From contig NZ_JAIMCB010000001.1 of NCBI RefSeq assembly GCF_025499425.1, forward strand, positions 434,001 to 498,000: a DNA stretch of 64,000 nt, in the 5' to 3' direction. Of the stretch, positions 23,082 to 32,549 are shown in pieces. Within the stretch, counting starts at the first letter, position 1, and every line of letters begins with the position of its first letter. Position numbers and translations under genes: made by a program. Source of the stretch: Acidiferrimicrobium sp. IK. Its GTDB lineage: Bacteria > Actinomycetota > Acidimicrobiia > Acidimicrobiales > Palsa-688. Under the pieces are notes generated by a model. It searched no databases and was not told the DNA's origin. It saw only the letters and a program-made list of their open reading frames with translations.

Positions 23082-26001
23082 TACGCAACCCCTCGACGCT
23101 CAACGACAGGGCGTGACCCAGCGGGTGGAGCTCACCCGCAAGGACCGGCCCTACACCCCCCCGTATGTGACGCAGAGCGCGGTGGGCACCTCCCCGCCGA
23201 ACCCGCCGGCGACCGGCGAGACGGTCACCTTCACCCTCGACGGCCAGGAGCGCACCGCCGCCAAGGGGACGCTGATCATCACCGCGGCCGACGAGGCCGG
23301 CGTGTACATCCCCCGCTTCTGCTACCACCCGCGGATGAAGCCGGTCGGCATGTGCCGGATGTGCCTGGTGGAAGTCACCGGCCCCCGGGGCGCGACGTTG
23401 ATGCCGGCGTGCTACAACCCCGTCGCGGACGGGATGGTGATCTCCACCACCTCGGAGATGACCAAAAAGGCCCAAGACGGGGTCCTCGAGTTCCTGCTCG
23501 TCAACCACCCGCTCGACTGCCCGGTGTGCGACAAGGGCGGGGAGTGCCCGCTGCAGGACCAGACGCTGGCCTACGGGCCCGGCGAGAGCCGCTTCGTCGA
23601 GGAGAAGCGCCACTGGGACAAGCCGATCCCGCTCTCGACGCTGGTGTACCTGGACCGGGAGCGCTGCATCCAGTGCGGGCGCTGCGTCCGTTTCGCCGAC
23701 GAGGTGGCCGGCGACCCGCTGATCGACTTCGCGGAGCGGGGCGACACCACCGAGGTGGCGACGTTCCCGACCGAGCCTTACGCCGACTACTTCTCCGGCA
23801 ACGTGGTGCAGATCTGCCCGGTGGGGGCGCTCACCGCCAAGCCGTACCGGTTCCGGGCCCGGCCGTGGGACCTCGAGCAGGTGGAGAGCACCTGCACCTC
23901 CTGCTCGGTCGGGTGCCGGGTCGCGGCGCAGGCCAGCTCCGACGAGCTGACCCGCTACATCGGCGTCGACGCCGACCCGGTCAACTGGGGCTGGCTGTGC
24001 GACAAGGGCCGGTTCGACTTCCAGGCCGTCAACAGCCCCGAGCGGCTGCGGGCGCCGATGATCCGCCAAGGCGACGAGCTGGTCGAGGTGTCGTGGCCCG
24101 AGGCGCTGGCCGCCGCAGCCGACGGCCTGGCCGCCGCGGCCCGCATCGGCGACGGCGACCAGGTGGCGGTCATCGGCGGCTCCCGGCTGCCCAACGAGGA
24201 CGCCTACGCGTGGGCCAAGCTGGCCCGCCTGGCGCTTCGCACCGACCACGTCGACGCGCAGCTCGGCGACGGGCTGCCGGCGGAGACCGTCCTCGGGCTG
24301 CCGAAGGCGACCATCGACCAGGCCGCCGCCGCGCCGGTCGTCATCACGCTGTGCGGGGACATCAAAGAGGAGCTGCCGGTCCTGTACCTGCGCCTCCGCG
24401 ACGCGGCCCAGAAGGGCCAGGCGATCATCGAGCTGTCGCCTTCCAACACCGGGATGACCCGCTACAGCGCGGCGTCGCTGCGCTACCGGCCCGGTCAGGC
24501 CGCGGCTTTGGTCCGCTCCGTGCTGGCCGGCGAGGTGCCCGAAGTCAGCGCCCTGCTCGACGCCGCGGCGGGCAAAGCGGCCGGGGGACCGGCGGTCGTC
24601 GTGGTCCTCGGACGGCCGTCTCTGGCGGAGACCGGCGAGTCGGTGGCCGAGGCCGCCCGAGCGCTGGCCGGCCTCGAGGGCGTGGCGTTCCTGTCCGGGC
24701 TGCGCCGGTCCAACGTGCACGGCGCCCTCGACATGGGCTTGGCCCCCGGCGTGTTGCCCGGCCGGGTCGGTCTCGACCAGGGCCGGGAGTGGTACTCGCA
24801 GCACTGGGGCGGGGAGCTTCCCGCGGCCAAGGGCCTCGACACCGCCGGGATCCTCGAGGCCGCGACCCACGGCCGCATCGGCGGTCTGGTGCTGCTCGGC
24901 GCCGACCCCCTCACCGACTTCCCCGACGGGGGAGCGGCCCTGCGGGGCATCGCCCAGGCCCGTTTCGTCGTCGCTGTCGACACGTTCCTCACCGACTCGG
25001 TCCGCAAGGCTGACGTCGTGTTGCCCGCCGCCACCTACGCCGAGCGGCGCGGGACCTTCACCAACCTGGAGGGCCGGGTGTCGCGGCTGGGCCAGATCGT
25101 CACCAGCCCGGGCAGCGCGTGGCCGGACTGGATGATCGCGGTGGAGCTCGCGGCCCGCATGGGGCACGACTTCGGGTGGTCCAGCCTGGAGGACATCTGG
25201 GCCGAGATCGAGGCGGTGTCGCCGCTGCACGCCGGGGTCAGCTACGACCTGCTCTCCAGCCGGGAAGGCCGCGACGGGGTGCCGGTGCCGCTCGGCGCCG
25301 GCGGGGCGCTGCGCATCGCCCGGCGCCTGGACCCGATGGCCGACCCCGGGATCCAGTCCACCGAGGCGCACCTGATCTCGCCGACGGAGTTCTTCGGCGC
25401 CGGCGCCGGCCGGCTGTCGGCGTTCAGCGACGCCCCCGCCGAGGCGGCCACCGGGCCCGGCGGCGACGAAGCCGAGCCGGCGTCGGCCGCCAACGCCCCC
25501 ACCCCCGAAACGCCCGCTGAGTCAGCGTCCGAGTCCGGACCCGACACCGCCCCGCCGGCTGAGAGCCCCGACGGGCCGCGCCCCGCCATGCTCGCAGCGC
25601 CCGCCGCCGGCCCGGCCACCGCGTCATCCTCCGCTCCGGCCGACACCGGCGAGCTGCTCCTCGTTAGCGGCCGGACCCTCTGGGACGGCGGCACCGCGCT
25701 GGCCCACTCGCCGTCGCTGGCCGGGCTGCACCCGGCACCGACCGCCCGGATCCATCCCGACGACGTCGCCCGCCTGGAGCTCACCGCCGGCGCCGCGGTC
25801 CGGGTCAGCACCGCCCGGGGCTCGCTGGATCTGCCCGTCACCGTCGACCCGAGCCTGGCCCCGGGAACGGTCGCGGTCACCTTCAACCTGCCCGGAGCCA
25901 GCGCCGCTTCGCTGATCGACAGCCGCTCGGAGTGCACCGCGGTCACCCTCTCCGTCGTCCCTGCCCGCTCCGTCGACTCCGTAGGAGGTTCCGGCGAATG
26001 A
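23074..26001 (+). CDS. nuoG: NADH:quinone oxidoreductase subunit G
   Basis: 975 residues, the largest peripheral subunit, carrying a chain of iron-sulfur clusters. N-terminal [2Fe-2S] site RFCYHPRMKPVGMCRMCLVEV; the His/Cys cluster DCPVCDKGGECPLQD; CIQCGRCVRF with the later CPVGAL; and a CxxCxxxC motif (STCTSCSVGC) with a distant Cys in WLCDKGRF, the extra N7 site found in E. coli and Thermus. A molybdopterin-oxidoreductase-like domain follows, without evident Mo ligands. Residues about 790-855 are an Ala/Pro/Glu-rich insertion before a molydopterin-dinucleotide-binding-like C-terminal domain. GTG start overlaps nuoF; the stop overlaps nuoH. Confidence 0.95.
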   Translation: MSDTQPLDAQRQGVTQRVELTRKDRPYTPPYVTQSAVGTSPPNPPATGETVTFTLDGQERTAAKGTLIITAADEAGVYIPRFCYHPRMKPVGMCRMCLVEVTGPRGATLMPACYNPVADGMVISTTSEMTKKAQDGVLEFLLVNHPLDCPVCDKGGECPLQDQTLAYGPGESRFVEEKRHWDKPIPLSTLVYLDRERCIQCGRCVRFADEVAGDPLIDFAERGDTTEVATFPTEPYADYFSGNVVQICPVGALTAKPYRFRARPWDLEQVESTCTSCSVGCRVAAQASSDELTRYIGVDADPVNWGWLCDKGRFDFQAVNSPERLRAPMIRQGDELVEVSWPEALAAAADGLAAAARIGDGDQVAVIGGSRLPNEDAYAWAKLARLALRTDHVDAQLGDGLPAETVLGLPKATIDQAAAAPVVITLCGDIKEELPVLYLRLRDAAQKGQAIIELSPSNTGMTRYSAASLRYRPGQAAALVRSVLAGEVPEVSALLDAAAGKAAGGPAVVVVLGRPSLAETGESVAEAARALAGLEGVAFLSGLRRSNVHGALDMGLAPGVLPGRVGLDQGREWYSQHWGGELPAAKGLDTAGILEAATHGRIGGLVLLGADPLTDFPDGGAALRGIAQARFVVAVDTFLTDSVRKADVVLPAATYAERRGTFTNLEGRVSRLGQIVTSPGSAWPDWMIAVELAARMGHDFGWSSLEDIWAEIEAVSPLHAGVSYDLLSSREGRDGVPVPLGAGGALRIARRLDPMADPGIQSTEAHLISPTEFFGAGAGRLSAFSDAPAEAATGPGGDEAEPASAANAPTPETPAESASESGPDTAPPAESPDGPRPAMLAAPAAGPATASSSAPADTGELLLVSGRTLWDGGTALAHSPSLAGLHPAPTARIHPDDVARLELTAGAAVRVSTARGSLDLPVTVDPSLAPGTVAVTFNLPGASAASLIDSRSECTAVTLSVVPARSVDSVGGSGE

Positions 26002-27182
26002 CCGGCGATCCGCTGTTCGCGCACGGCCTCAACCTGGCGGTGTGGATCATCCTCGTCGTCAAGGTCATCGCGGTGTTCGCCATCGTGATGGTCTCGGTGC
26101 TGTTCATGGTCATGTACGAGCGGTGGGCGGTGGCCTGGCTCGGCGTCCGCCACGGACCCAACCGGGCCGGCCCCCGAGGCTCGCTGCAGTCGCTGGCCGA
26201 CGGCGTGAAGCTGTTCTTCAAAGAGGCGTTCACCCCGGCCCGGGCCGACAAGGTCATCTACAAGGCGGCGCCGTACATCGCGCTGGCCCCGGCCATCCTG
26301 GCCATGTCGATCGTGCCTTTCGGCGGGACCATCACCGTCGCCGGCCACACCACCCGCCTGCAGCTGGTCGACCCGCCGTGGGGGATCCTGTTCTTCCTCA
26401 TGTGCTCGGGGGTGGCGGTCTACGGCATCATGCTCGCCGGTTGGTCGTCGGGAGCGAAGTACTCGCTGCTGGCGTCGGTGCGCGCCAGCGCCCAGATGGT
26501 CTCCTACGAGGCGGTGCTCGGCCTGACCATCGCCACCGTCGTGGTCGTCACCGGGTCGGTGCACACCAGCGCCATCGTCGCCGCCCAGCACGGCGGTTTC
26601 CTCTGGCACTGGAACATCATCCACACCGCGCTGATCCCCTTCGCCCTGTACTCCATCGCGGCGACCGCGGAGATCACCCGGGCGCCGTTCGACCTGGTCG
26701 AGGCCGAGGAGGAGATCTCCGGCGGGTTCAACATGGAGTATTCCTCCATCGGGTTCGCGCTCTTCTACCTGGCCGAGTACGCCAACCTGGTCGTCCAGGC
26801 CGCGCTGATCACCACCTTGTGGCTGGGCGGCCCCGACGGGCCCCGCATCGCCGGCAACAGCGTCGGGCCGCTGTGGTTCTTCATCAAGGTGATGGTGCTG
26901 CTCTACATCTTCATCTGGATCCGGGCCACCCTGCCCCGCGTCCGCTACGACCAGCTGATGGAGCTGGGCTGGAAGCGGCTCATCCCCGCCTCCCTGGCCA
27001 TGCTCATGATCGTCGCCGGCTTCCAGGTCGGACGGTGGTGGGGGCTGGCCGCGTTCGGCGGGTCGCTGCTCGGCTTCGCCCTGCTCTTGCGGGCCATCGA
27101 CGTCGGGCAGGACGCCTCCGCGATGGAGGTCCAGATCAGCGCCGACGCGGAGATCCCGTCGGGCAGAGGAGCGTCCTCATGA
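25998..27182 (+). CDS. nuoH: NADH:quinone oxidoreductase subunit H
   Basis: 394 residues with about eight membrane helices, forming the quinone entry channel and linking peripheral to membrane arm. Family signatures: MYERWAVAWLGVRHGPNRAGPRGSLQSLADGVKLFFKE split across the first loop, and EITRAPFDLVEAEEEISGGF, the conserved acidic loop. An AGGAGG ribosome site (25983-25988) lies nine bases before the ATG, which overlaps the nuoG stop. Length slightly above average because of a polar C-terminal tail. Confidence 0.97.
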   Translation: MTGDPLFAHGLNLAVWIILVVKVIAVFAIVMVSVLFMVMYERWAVAWLGVRHGPNRAGPRGSLQSLADGVKLFFKEAFTPARADKVIYKAAPYIALAPAILAMSIVPFGGTITVAGHTTRLQLVDPPWGILFFLMCSGVAVYGIMLAGWSSGAKYSLLASVRASAQMVSYEAVLGLTIATVVVVTGSVHTSAIVAAQHGGFLWHWNIIHTALIPFALYSIAATAEITRAPFDLVEAEEEISGGFNMEYSSIGFALFYLAEYANLVVQAALITTLWLGGPDGPRIAGNSVGPLWFFIKVMVLLYIFIWIRATLPRVRYDQLMELGWKRLIPASLAMLMIVAGFQVGRWWGLAAFGGSLLGFALLLRAIDVGQDASAMEVQISADAEIPSGRGASS

Positions 27183-27937
27183 GCGGCGTCGACGGGTTCT
27201 TCAACTTCTTCAAGGGCTTCTTCGTCACCGGCAAGCTGCCGTTCAAGCCGAAGGTCACCGTCCAGTACCCGGAGGTCAAGCGGCCCAAGCCGGAGCGCTT
27301 CCACGGCCGCCACGTCCTCAACCGCTACGAGGACGGCATGGAGAAGTGCATCGGCTGCGAGCTGTGCGCCGGGGTGTGCCCGGCCCGCTGCATCTACGTG
27401 CGCGGCGCCGACAACCCGCCCGACGCGCCGGTGTCGCCGGGCGAGCGGTACGGGTTCGTCTACGAGATCAACTTCCTGCGCTGCATCCACTGCGACATGT
27501 GCGTGGAGGCGTGCCCGACCGAGGCGATCACCGAGTCGAAGATGTTCGAGTGGTCCTTCGTCAGCCGCCAAGACGCCATCTACACCAAAGCCGAGCTGGT
27601 CGTAGACGACGAAGGCAACCCCCGCCAGCTGCCGTGGGAGGACTGGAAGCCAGGCGACGAGCGCAACACCTCGGCGTGGATGCGCGCCACCAGCCCCGCC
27701 GGCGTGGCCGCCAAGGAAGGCCAGCCGCTGTGGTCCGGTGAGCTGGGCTACGGCGTGCGCCCGGCCCAGGCCGGCCAGTCCGACCCCGCGGCCGCCGACC
27801 ACGCCGCCCCGTTCGACAAGGCGGTGCGCGAGCTCGCCGGCAACGCGCTGCGGGGCATCGGAGTCGAAGGCAGCGCCCCCCGGGGCATCGAGAACGCGCC
27901 CCAAAAGCCCAAGCACCAGAAGGGAAACAAGAAGTGA
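27179..27937 (+). CDS. nuoI: NADH:quinone oxidoreductase subunit I
   Basis: 252 residues, ferredoxin-like subunit with two [4Fe-4S] clusters (N6a, N6b) that pass electrons to NuoB. The two motifs are [15 protein letters not shown] and [15 protein letters not shown]. The N-terminal amphipathic [16 protein letters not shown] segment anchors it to the membrane arm. The final 80 residues beyond the ferredoxin fold are polar and Ala/Gly-rich, ending in a lysine-rich tail. ATG overlaps the nuoH stop; the stop overlaps the nuoJ start. Confidence 0.96.
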   Translation: MSGVDGFFNFFKGFFVTGKLPFKPKVTVQYPEVKRPKPERFHGRHVLNRYEDGMEKCIGCELCAGVCPARCIYVRGADNPPDAPVSPGERYGFVYEINFLRCIHCDMCVEACPTEAITESKMFEWSFVSRQDAIYTKAELVVDDEGNPRQLPWEDWKPGDERNTSAWMRATSPAGVAAKEGQPLWSGELGYGVRPAQAGQSDPAAADHAAPFDKAVRELAGNALRGIGVEGSAPRGIENAPQKPKHQKGNKK

Positions 27938-28581
27938 TCGCCGCCCTCCTGGCCACCCCCCAACCGATGTCGGTTCACCTGGCCCACGCGTCGGCGTGGG
28001 CGGTGTTCGCGGTCGGGGCGGTGCTGATCCTCTCCGGCGCGCTCGGCGTGGTCCTGCTACGAAACCCGGTGCACTGCGCGTTGATGCTCGTGATCACCTT
28101 GTTCGGGATCGCCCTGGAGTTCATCGACCAGTCCGCCGACTTCCTCGCCGCGGTGCAGATCATCGTCTACGCCGGCGCGGTGGTCATCTTGTTCCTGTTC
28201 GTGATCATGTTCCTCGGCGTGGACCGCCGGGAGCGGTTCATGCGAGAGCCGTTCAGGGGCCAGAAGCCCCTGGCGGTGATCCTCGGCCTCATCACGCTGG
28301 CGGAGATCTTGGTGCTGTCCCGGGTCGGCAACTGGTCCACCGGCCAGCACGGCGTCGCCGGCGACCTCAACGGGCCGGGCGAGAACATCCAGAAGCTCGG
28401 GCAGTCGATCTACACCCGCTACCTTCTCCCCTTCGAGATGACCTCCGCCCTCCTCGTGATCGCCGTGGTCGCCACCGTGGTGCTGGCCCGCCAGCAGAGC
28501 CGGGCGCCGAGCGAGCTGACCAAGGACGAGCAGGCCGGTGTGGCTGCCGCGGCGGCCGACAAGGCGGAGGCGAAGCGATGA
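27934..28581 (+). CDS. nuoJ: NADH:quinone oxidoreductase subunit J
   Basis: 215 residues with five predicted membrane helices in the proton-translocating arm. Conserved helix 3 sequence [24 protein letters not shown] contains the pi-bulge region, preceded by [11 protein letters not shown]. The C-terminus is a charged Ala/Lys/Glu tail of about 25 residues. GTG start overlaps the nuoI stop and its stop overlaps nuoK. Confidence 0.95.
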   Translation: MIAALLATPQPMSVHLAHASAWAVFAVGAVLILSGALGVVLLRNPVHCALMLVITLFGIALEFIDQSADFLAAVQIIVYAGAVVILFLFVIMFLGVDRRERFMREPFRGQKPLAVILGLITLAEILVLSRVGNWSTGQHGVAGDLNGPGENIQKLGQSIYTRYLLPFEMTSALLVIAVVATVVLARQQSRAPSELTKDEQAGVAAAAADKAEAKR

Positions 28582-28883
28582 CCGTCCCCGGAGCCTGGTA
28601 CCTGGTGCTGGCCGCGATCCTCTTCGGGATCGGCGCCACCGGCCTGCTGGTCCGGCGCAACGTGCTGATCATGTTCATGTGCGTCGAGCTCATGCTCAAC
28701 GCGGTGAGCCTGACGTTCGTGACCTTCGCCAGGATGCTGAACGACATCGGCGGGCAGGCCTCGGTGTTCTTCATTCTGGTGGTGGCGGCCGCCGAGGTCG
28801 TGGTCGGCCTCGGCATCATCGTCGCCATCTTCCGCCGCCGGCCCGAGGCGACGGCCGACGACCTCCACATGCTGAAGGGCTGA
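28578..28883 (+). CDS. nuoK: NADH:quinone oxidoreductase subunit K
   Basis: 101 residues, three membrane helices, the standard size. Essential membrane glutamates are seen in [12 protein letters not shown] (helix 2) and [13 protein letters not shown] (helix 3). Homologous to MrpC of antiporters and part of the proton pathway. ATG overlaps the nuoJ stop; nuoL begins seven bases later. Confidence 0.96.
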   Translation: MTVPGAWYLVLAAILFGIGATGLLVRRNVLIMFMCVELMLNAVSLTFVTFARMLNDIGGQASVFFILVVAAAEVVVGLGIIVAIFRRRPEATADDLHMLKG

Positions 28884-28890
28884 TCGAGCA

Positions 28891-30921
28891 GTGAACGCGG
28901 CATACATCGTCCTCGCCCTGCCCCTGGCCGGAGCGCTGTTGTTGGTCTTCGGCGGCAAACGCCTCGGCGACCCGCTCGCCGGCTGGCTGGCCACCATCCT
29001 GTCCTTCGGGTCCTTCGCCGCGGTGCTGGTCACCTGGCTGACCCTCCTCGGCGACAACGCCGCCGGCAACGGGCGCCTGATCGAGAAGAACATCTTCACC
29101 TGGCTGCCCGTCGCCGGGCTCCACGTCAACTTCGCGCTGCGCATCGACCCGCTGTCGATGACCATGGCGCTGTTCGTCACCGGCGTCGGCAGCCTCATCC
29201 ACCTGTACTCCATCGGCTACATGCGCGGCGACCGGGACTACCCGAGGTTCTTCTTCCTGCTGAACCTGTTCCTCGCGTCGATGATCGTCTTGGTCATGGC
29301 CAACAGCTACCTGTTCAGCTTCGTCGGCTGGGAAGGCGTCGGTTTCTGCTCCTACGGGCTGGTCGGGTTCTGGTTCGACCGGGAGAGCGCGGCGGTGGCG
29401 GCCAAGAAGGCGTTCGTCACCAACCGGGTCGGCGACTTCGGGTTCATGGTCGCCCTGTTCTTGATGTTCAACCACTTCGGTTCGTTCAACTACTCCACCG
29501 TGCTCGGCACCGCGTCCAGTGGCCTCCTCGGGGGCCACGCCACCTTGAACGGCACGTTCGCCACCGGCCTGGGACTGATGATCTTCCTCGGCGCGGCCGG
29601 CAAGTCGGCGCAGATCCCCCTGTACATGTGGCTGCCCGACGCCATGGAGGGCCCGACGCCGGTCTCCGCCCTGATCCACGCCGCGACCATGGTCACCGCC
29701 GGCGTGTACCTGGTGGCCCGCTCCGCCCCGATCCTGCACTTCAGCCACAGCTCGCAGTGGGTCATCGCCTGCATCGGCGCGGCGACCATGTTCTTCGCGG
29801 CGACCATCGCCTGCGCCCAAAACGACATCAAGCGGGTGCTGGCCTACTCCACCCTCTCCCAGCTGGGGTACATGTTCATGGCCGAGGGGGCCGGCGACTA
29901 CACCTCCGGGCTGTACCACATGATCAACCACGCCTTCTTCAAGGCGCTGCTGTTCCTCGGCGCCGGGTCGGTGATCCACGCCCTCCACGACGAGCAGGAC
30001 ATGAAGAAGATGGGCGCGCTGCGCAAGTACCTGCCGATCACCTTCCCGACGTTCATCATCGGGTACCTGGCCCTTTCGGGCATCCCGCCCTTCGACGGCT
30101 TCTGGTCCAAGGACGACATCCTGGCGTCCGCCTACCACATGAACTTCTTCCTGTGGCTGGCCGGCGCGGTGACCGCCGGGCTGACCGCCTACTACATGAG
30201 CCGCCAGGTGGCGTTGGTGTGGTTCGGCAAGGCCCGCTGGTCCGAGGCTCGAGGCGACAGCGCCCACGCGGCGGTCGGCAACGACCCGGCCGCGGAGGGC
30301 TCGACGGTCGCGCCGGGCGGCACCGGGACCGAGGAAGCCGCCCACGCCCCCCACGAGGGGGCGCACGGCGAGCACAGCGGCAGACCCCACGAGTCACCGC
30401 CCGTGATGACCCTCCCGCTGATCATCCTCGCGGTCCTCTCGACCATCGGATGGTTGATCAACGCCAACTTCGGCGGCTTCAACCACCTCGAGAAGTTCCT
30501 CGAGCCGGTCTTCCCGACGGCCATCGCCCCGGCCATCCACGTGGCCACCAACACGAAGTGGGTGCTCGGCATCATCACCACCGCGCTGGCCTTCATCGGG
30601 CTGTTCGCCGGCCTGCGCACGTGGCGCAAGGTCGAGGTCCCCGCCCTCGAGCCGGCGTTCCTGGCGCACGGCTGGTACATCGACGAGGCGCTGGCAGCCA
30701 CCGTCTCCGGGCCGATCGAGTCCGGCGCCGACGCCATGGCCTACGAGCTCGACGCCCGCGGCGTCGACGGCGCGGTCAACGGCGTCGCCTCCTTGATCAC
30801 CGGCACCGGCCGCCAGCTGCGCCGGGTCCAGACCGGCTACGTCCGCAACTACGCCCTCGGCCTGGCCGGCGGCCTGGCGGTCATCTTGGCCTACGTCGCC
30901 GCACGAGTGGGTGGAGCATGA
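28891..30921 (+). CDS. nuoL: NADH:quinone oxidoreductase subunit L
   Basis: 676 residues, the distal antiporter-like proton-pumping subunit. About 16 membrane helices with the lateral amphipathic helix near the C-terminus. Conserved segments: FSFVGWEGVGFCSYGLVGFW (Glu for pumping), KSAQIPLYMWLPDAMEGPTPVSALIHAATMVTAGVY (Lys and His) and MINHAFFKALLFLGAGSVIHAL. Residues about 450-505 form a His/Glu/Ala-rich cytoplasmic loop. GTG start; the stop overlaps nuoM (ATGA). Confidence 0.97.
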   Translation: MNAAYIVLALPLAGALLLVFGGKRLGDPLAGWLATILSFGSFAAVLVTWLTLLGDNAAGNGRLIEKNIFTWLPVAGLHVNFALRIDPLSMTMALFVTGVGSLIHLYSIGYMRGDRDYPRFFFLLNLFLASMIVLVMANSYLFSFVGWEGVGFCSYGLVGFWFDRESAAVAAKKAFVTNRVGDFGFMVALFLMFNHFGSFNYSTVLGTASSGLLGGHATLNGTFATGLGLMIFLGAAGKSAQIPLYMWLPDAMEGPTPVSALIHAATMVTAGVYLVARSAPILHFSHSSQWVIACIGAATMFFAATIACAQNDIKRVLAYSTLSQLGYMFMAEGAGDYTSGLYHMINHAFFKALLFLGAGSVIHALHDEQDMKKMGALRKYLPITFPTFIIGYLALSGIPPFDGFWSKDDILASAYHMNFFLWLAGAVTAGLTAYYMSRQVALVWFGKARWSEARGDSAHAAVGNDPAAEGSTVAPGGTGTEEAAHAPHEGAHGEHSGRPHESPPVMTLPLIILAVLSTIGWLINANFGGFNHLEKFLEPVFPTAIAPAIHVATNTKWVLGIITTALAFIGLFAGLRTWRKVEVPALEPAFLAHGWYIDEALAATVSGPIESGADAMAYELDARGVDGAVNGVASLITGTGRQLRRVQTGYVRNYALGLAGGLAVILAYVAARVGGA

Positions 30922-32549
30922 GCACCCTGAGCTTCCCGATCCTCACCGTCGCCATCTTCTTGCCGCTCCTCGGCGCGGCGGTCGTCGTCCTCCTGCCCCA
31001 AGGAAGGGCGTCGCTGGTCCGCCCGGTCGGGCTGGCGTTCGCGGTCGCGGAGCTGGCCGTCGCCGGGACCATCGTCGCCGAGTTCAAGGCTCACGACGCC
31101 GGGTTCCAGTTCGTCAGCCAGCACGCCTGGCTCGGGCAGTTCGGCATCGGCTGGAAGGTCGGCGTCGACGGCATCTCGCTGTTCCTCGTGGCCATGACCG
31201 CGGTGCTGTTCCCGGTCGCCATGTACGGCCCCAAGCTGGTCGGGGACGCCAAGTCGTTCATGGGGTGGATGCTGCTGCTCGAAGCGGCGCTCATCGGCAC
31301 GTTCCTGGCGATGGACCTGTTCCTCTTCTTCGTGCTCTTCGAGGTGACCCTCGTCCCCGGCTACTTCCTGATCGCCGGGTGGGGCGGCTTCCGGCGCAAC
31401 TACGCGGCGATGAAGTTCTTCATCTACACCTTCGCCGGCTCGGCGTTCCTCTTCGTCGGGATCCTGGCGCTGGTGTTCCTCGTCGCTCCCCTCAACGGCG
31501 GCCGGGAGACCTTCGACCTGATCACCCTGGCCCGCTACGCCAGCCACCTGCCGACCTCCGACCAGGAGCTGATCTTCGCGGCCATGGCCGTGGCGTTCGC
31601 GGTGAAGATGCCGGTCGTCCCGTTCCACACCTGGATGCCCGACGCGTACACCGAGGCGCCGACCGCCGGGTCGATGATCCTCGCCGGCCTGCTGTTCAAG
31701 CTCGGCACCTACGGCATCTTGCGCTTCGGGGTGTACCTGCTCCCCAAGGCGGCCATCGACCTGGCGCCGGTGCTTTTGACCCTCGGCGCCGTCGGGATCG
31801 TCTACGGCTGCATCGTCGCCGCGGTCCAAAAGGACCTGAAGCGGCTCGTCGCCTACGGCTCGGTCGCCGACGTCGGCTTCATCGTCCTCGGCGTGTTCGC
31901 GTTCACCAGCCAGGGCATCTCCGGCAGCGTCTTCGAGATGGTCAACCACGGCCTGACCACCGGCGCGTTGTTCTTCCTCGTCGGGATGCTCCTCGACCGG
32001 CGCGGCACGCTTCGCATCTCGGAGCTGGGCGGCATCCAGAAGTCGGCGCCGATCCTCGCCGGCGTGTTCATCGTGGTGGTCATGGCCGCGGTCGGCCTCC
32101 CCGGCCTTAACGGCTTCGTCGGCGAGTTCCTGGTGCTGGTCGGTACGTTCATCACCCACCGGTGGTGGGCGGTGGTCGGCACCTCCGGCGTGATCCTCTC
32201 CGCGGTGTACCTGCTGTGGGCCTACCAGCGGGTGTTCCAGGGCCGGGCCACCGGCGCCAACGAGCACGTGATCGACATGACGTGGCGGGAGAAGGCGGCC
32301 ATCGCACCGCTGATCGTCGGGATCGTGTTCCTCGGCGTCTACCCCAAGCCCCTCCTTGACCGGGTGACGCCGGCGGTGTCCAACCTCGTCGCTCACGTCC
32401 AGTACGCCGACCCCGGCTTCCACATCCCGAGCAAGGGCGTCGGCACCGTGTACGCGGTGCCCGCCGACCAGAACGTCAACGGTGGTCAGCAGACGCCGAC
32501 CGGGGTGCAGACCGCCGCCGTCACGCCCGGAACAGGAGGCACCCCGTGA
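30918..32549 (+). CDS. nuoM: NADH:quinone oxidoreductase subunit M
   Basis: 543 residues, antiporter-like proton-pumping subunit. Conserved residues are in FFVLFEVTLVPGYFLI (membrane Glu), VKMPVVPFHTWMPDAYTEAPTAGS (Lys) and EMVNHGLTTGALFFLVGML. The C-terminal 50 residues after the last helix are polar, Gly/Thr-rich. ATG overlaps the nuoL stop, and its stop overlaps nuoN (GTGA). Confidence 0.97.
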   Translation: MSTLSFPILTVAIFLPLLGAAVVVLLPQGRASLVRPVGLAFAVAELAVAGTIVAEFKAHDAGFQFVSQHAWLGQFGIGWKVGVDGISLFLVAMTAVLFPVAMYGPKLVGDAKSFMGWMLLLEAALIGTFLAMDLFLFFVLFEVTLVPGYFLIAGWGGFRRNYAAMKFFIYTFAGSAFLFVGILALVFLVAPLNGGRETFDLITLARYASHLPTSDQELIFAAMAVAFAVKMPVVPFHTWMPDAYTEAPTAGSMILAGLLFKLGTYGILRFGVYLLPKAAIDLAPVLLTLGAVGIVYGCIVAAVQKDLKRLVAYGSVADVGFIVLGVFAFTSQGISGSVFEMVNHGLTTGALFFLVGMLLDRRGTLRISELGGIQKSAPILAGVFIVVVMAAVGLPGLNGFVGEFLVLVGTFITHRWWAVVGTSGVILSAVYLLWAYQRVFQGRATGANEHVIDMTWREKAAIAPLIVGIVFLGVYPKPLLDRVTPAVSNLVAHVQYADPGFHIPSKGVGTVYAVPADQNVNGGQQTPTGVQTAAVTPGTGGTP

